Origin: a virus
IMG/VR virus record: IMGVR_UViG_3300048672_000851
Span: 1-64,000 of that record
Reading direction: 5' to 3' (one strand)
Length of the DNA: 64,000 nucleotides
The notes beneath the pieces are model-generated. The model had not been told where the DNA came from, did no database searches, and saw only the letters and a list, made by a program, of their open reading frames with translations. This document shows, piece after piece, positions 63,730 through 64,000 of this stretch; position 1 is the stretch's first letter; the number at the start of each line of letters is the position of its first letter. Both the position numbers and the translations under genes were made by a program.

Positions 63730-64000
63730 CTACAATCTCCCATTCAATAGGACAAGGAACTTCACCTTGCTCTACTGTAAATTGATAATCAGCAATATTT
63801 AATGATTGTTCTTTTACTGCTTTAGTTGAATCGTATGGGTAGTGTAGATTCAAATGAATTACACCATTAATACGTTTAACTTCACCTACAGCGGGATACG
63901 TAGCTTCAGCTACGCACCCTTCTTCAATTAAACTTAAATCATACTCAGTACCATTATAAGTAATTGTGTCACCATCAACTTCAATTACTGGATAATCTTG
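63716..64000 (-). CDS. Virion or tail-associated protein, N-terminus off the window
   Basis: An open frame enters at the right edge and stops at 63716. The visible 94 residues (beta-rich: VIEVDGDTITYNGTEYDLSL; ATYPAVGEVKRINGVIHLNL) end HYPYDSTKAVKEQSLNIADY...GEVPCPIEWEIVDVQA. The pair with a DUF4376-like partner is common near tail genes. Function not identified. Confidence 0.6.
   Translation of the reverse strand, partial: QDYPVIEVDGDTITYNGTEYDLSLIEEGCVAEATYPAVGEVKRINGVIHLNLHYPYDSTKAVKEQSLNIADYQFTVEQGEVPCPIEWEIVDVQA

Noticed and set aside
1-64000. Lysogeny functions
   Set aside because: No integrase, excisionase, attachment site or CI-like repressor is recognisable; the two-HTH protein at 17627 alone is not evidence of lysogeny.

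Overview
The window is 64 kb of an AT-rich, N4-like podovirus (family Schitoviridae). The diagnosis rests on a set of genes found together only in that group: a giant virion RNA polymerase of about 3,400 residues, a two-subunit T7-type early RNA polymerase, a MoxR/DUF2201 pair, a DUF3987 primase-helicase next to a Sak4-like ATPase and an acidic-tailed SSB, and leftward late genes for portal, scaffold-like protein, major capsid protein and terminase. The host is not visible directly. The low G+C, one tRNA-Arg(UCU), and a gene at 16.3 kb that reminds me of Acinetobacter prophage proteins point weakly to Acinetobacter or a relative. No integrase or other lysogeny gene is seen.

The sequence is a circular or permuted view of a linear genome. 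Late genes run leftward from 3.3 kb off the left edge and re-enter at the right edge, running from 64 kb down to 42.5 kb. The physical ends should therefore lie in the gene-free stretch 3.4-3.9 kb. A few late genes (tail, lysis) fall outside the window.

Layout. 1-3.3 kb (-): neck protein (partial), large terminase, gp69-like protein, a winged-helix RepL-like protein. 3.4-3.9 kb: terminus region. 3.9-6.7 kb (+): small early genes, several built as promoter hairpin/gene/terminator cassettes, and a macro-domain protein. 6.7-8.6 kb: RNAP1 and RNAP2, which should read the middle genes. 8.8-9.7 kb: TerB-like protein and small genes. 9.75-10.95 kb: a 1.2-kb non-coding, densely base-paired region that looks like a giant structured RNA. 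11-25.7 kb: about forty small accessory genes (nucleotide metabolism, regulators, a five-member paralog array), a tRNA and one inverted virion-like gene. 25.8-35.5 kb: MoxR/DUF2201, helicase, DNA polymerase split by an HNH-AP2 gene, ThyX, two Acb2/Tad1-like genes. 35.5-42.5 kb: second RepL-like locus, nuclease, primase-helicase, Sak4-like ATPase, SSB, RuvC-like resolvase. 42.5-64 kb (-): vRNAP and virion genes.

How it should work, by analogy with N4: injected vRNAP transcribes the early cassettes from hairpin promoters, RNAP1/2 transcribes the middle genes, and host RNA polymerase transcribes the leftward late genes. The most unusual items are the giant RNA candidate with three internally covarying modules; two matching loci (3.4 and 35.6 kb) where a RepL-like gene is preceded by the same ordered set of DNA elements, including two palindromes exactly 31 bp apart; tetraloop rather than triloop promoter hairpins; an Acb2/Tad1-like gene pair; and a zincin motif inside vRNAP. 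Family assignments are from memory and pattern recognition, with no database search.
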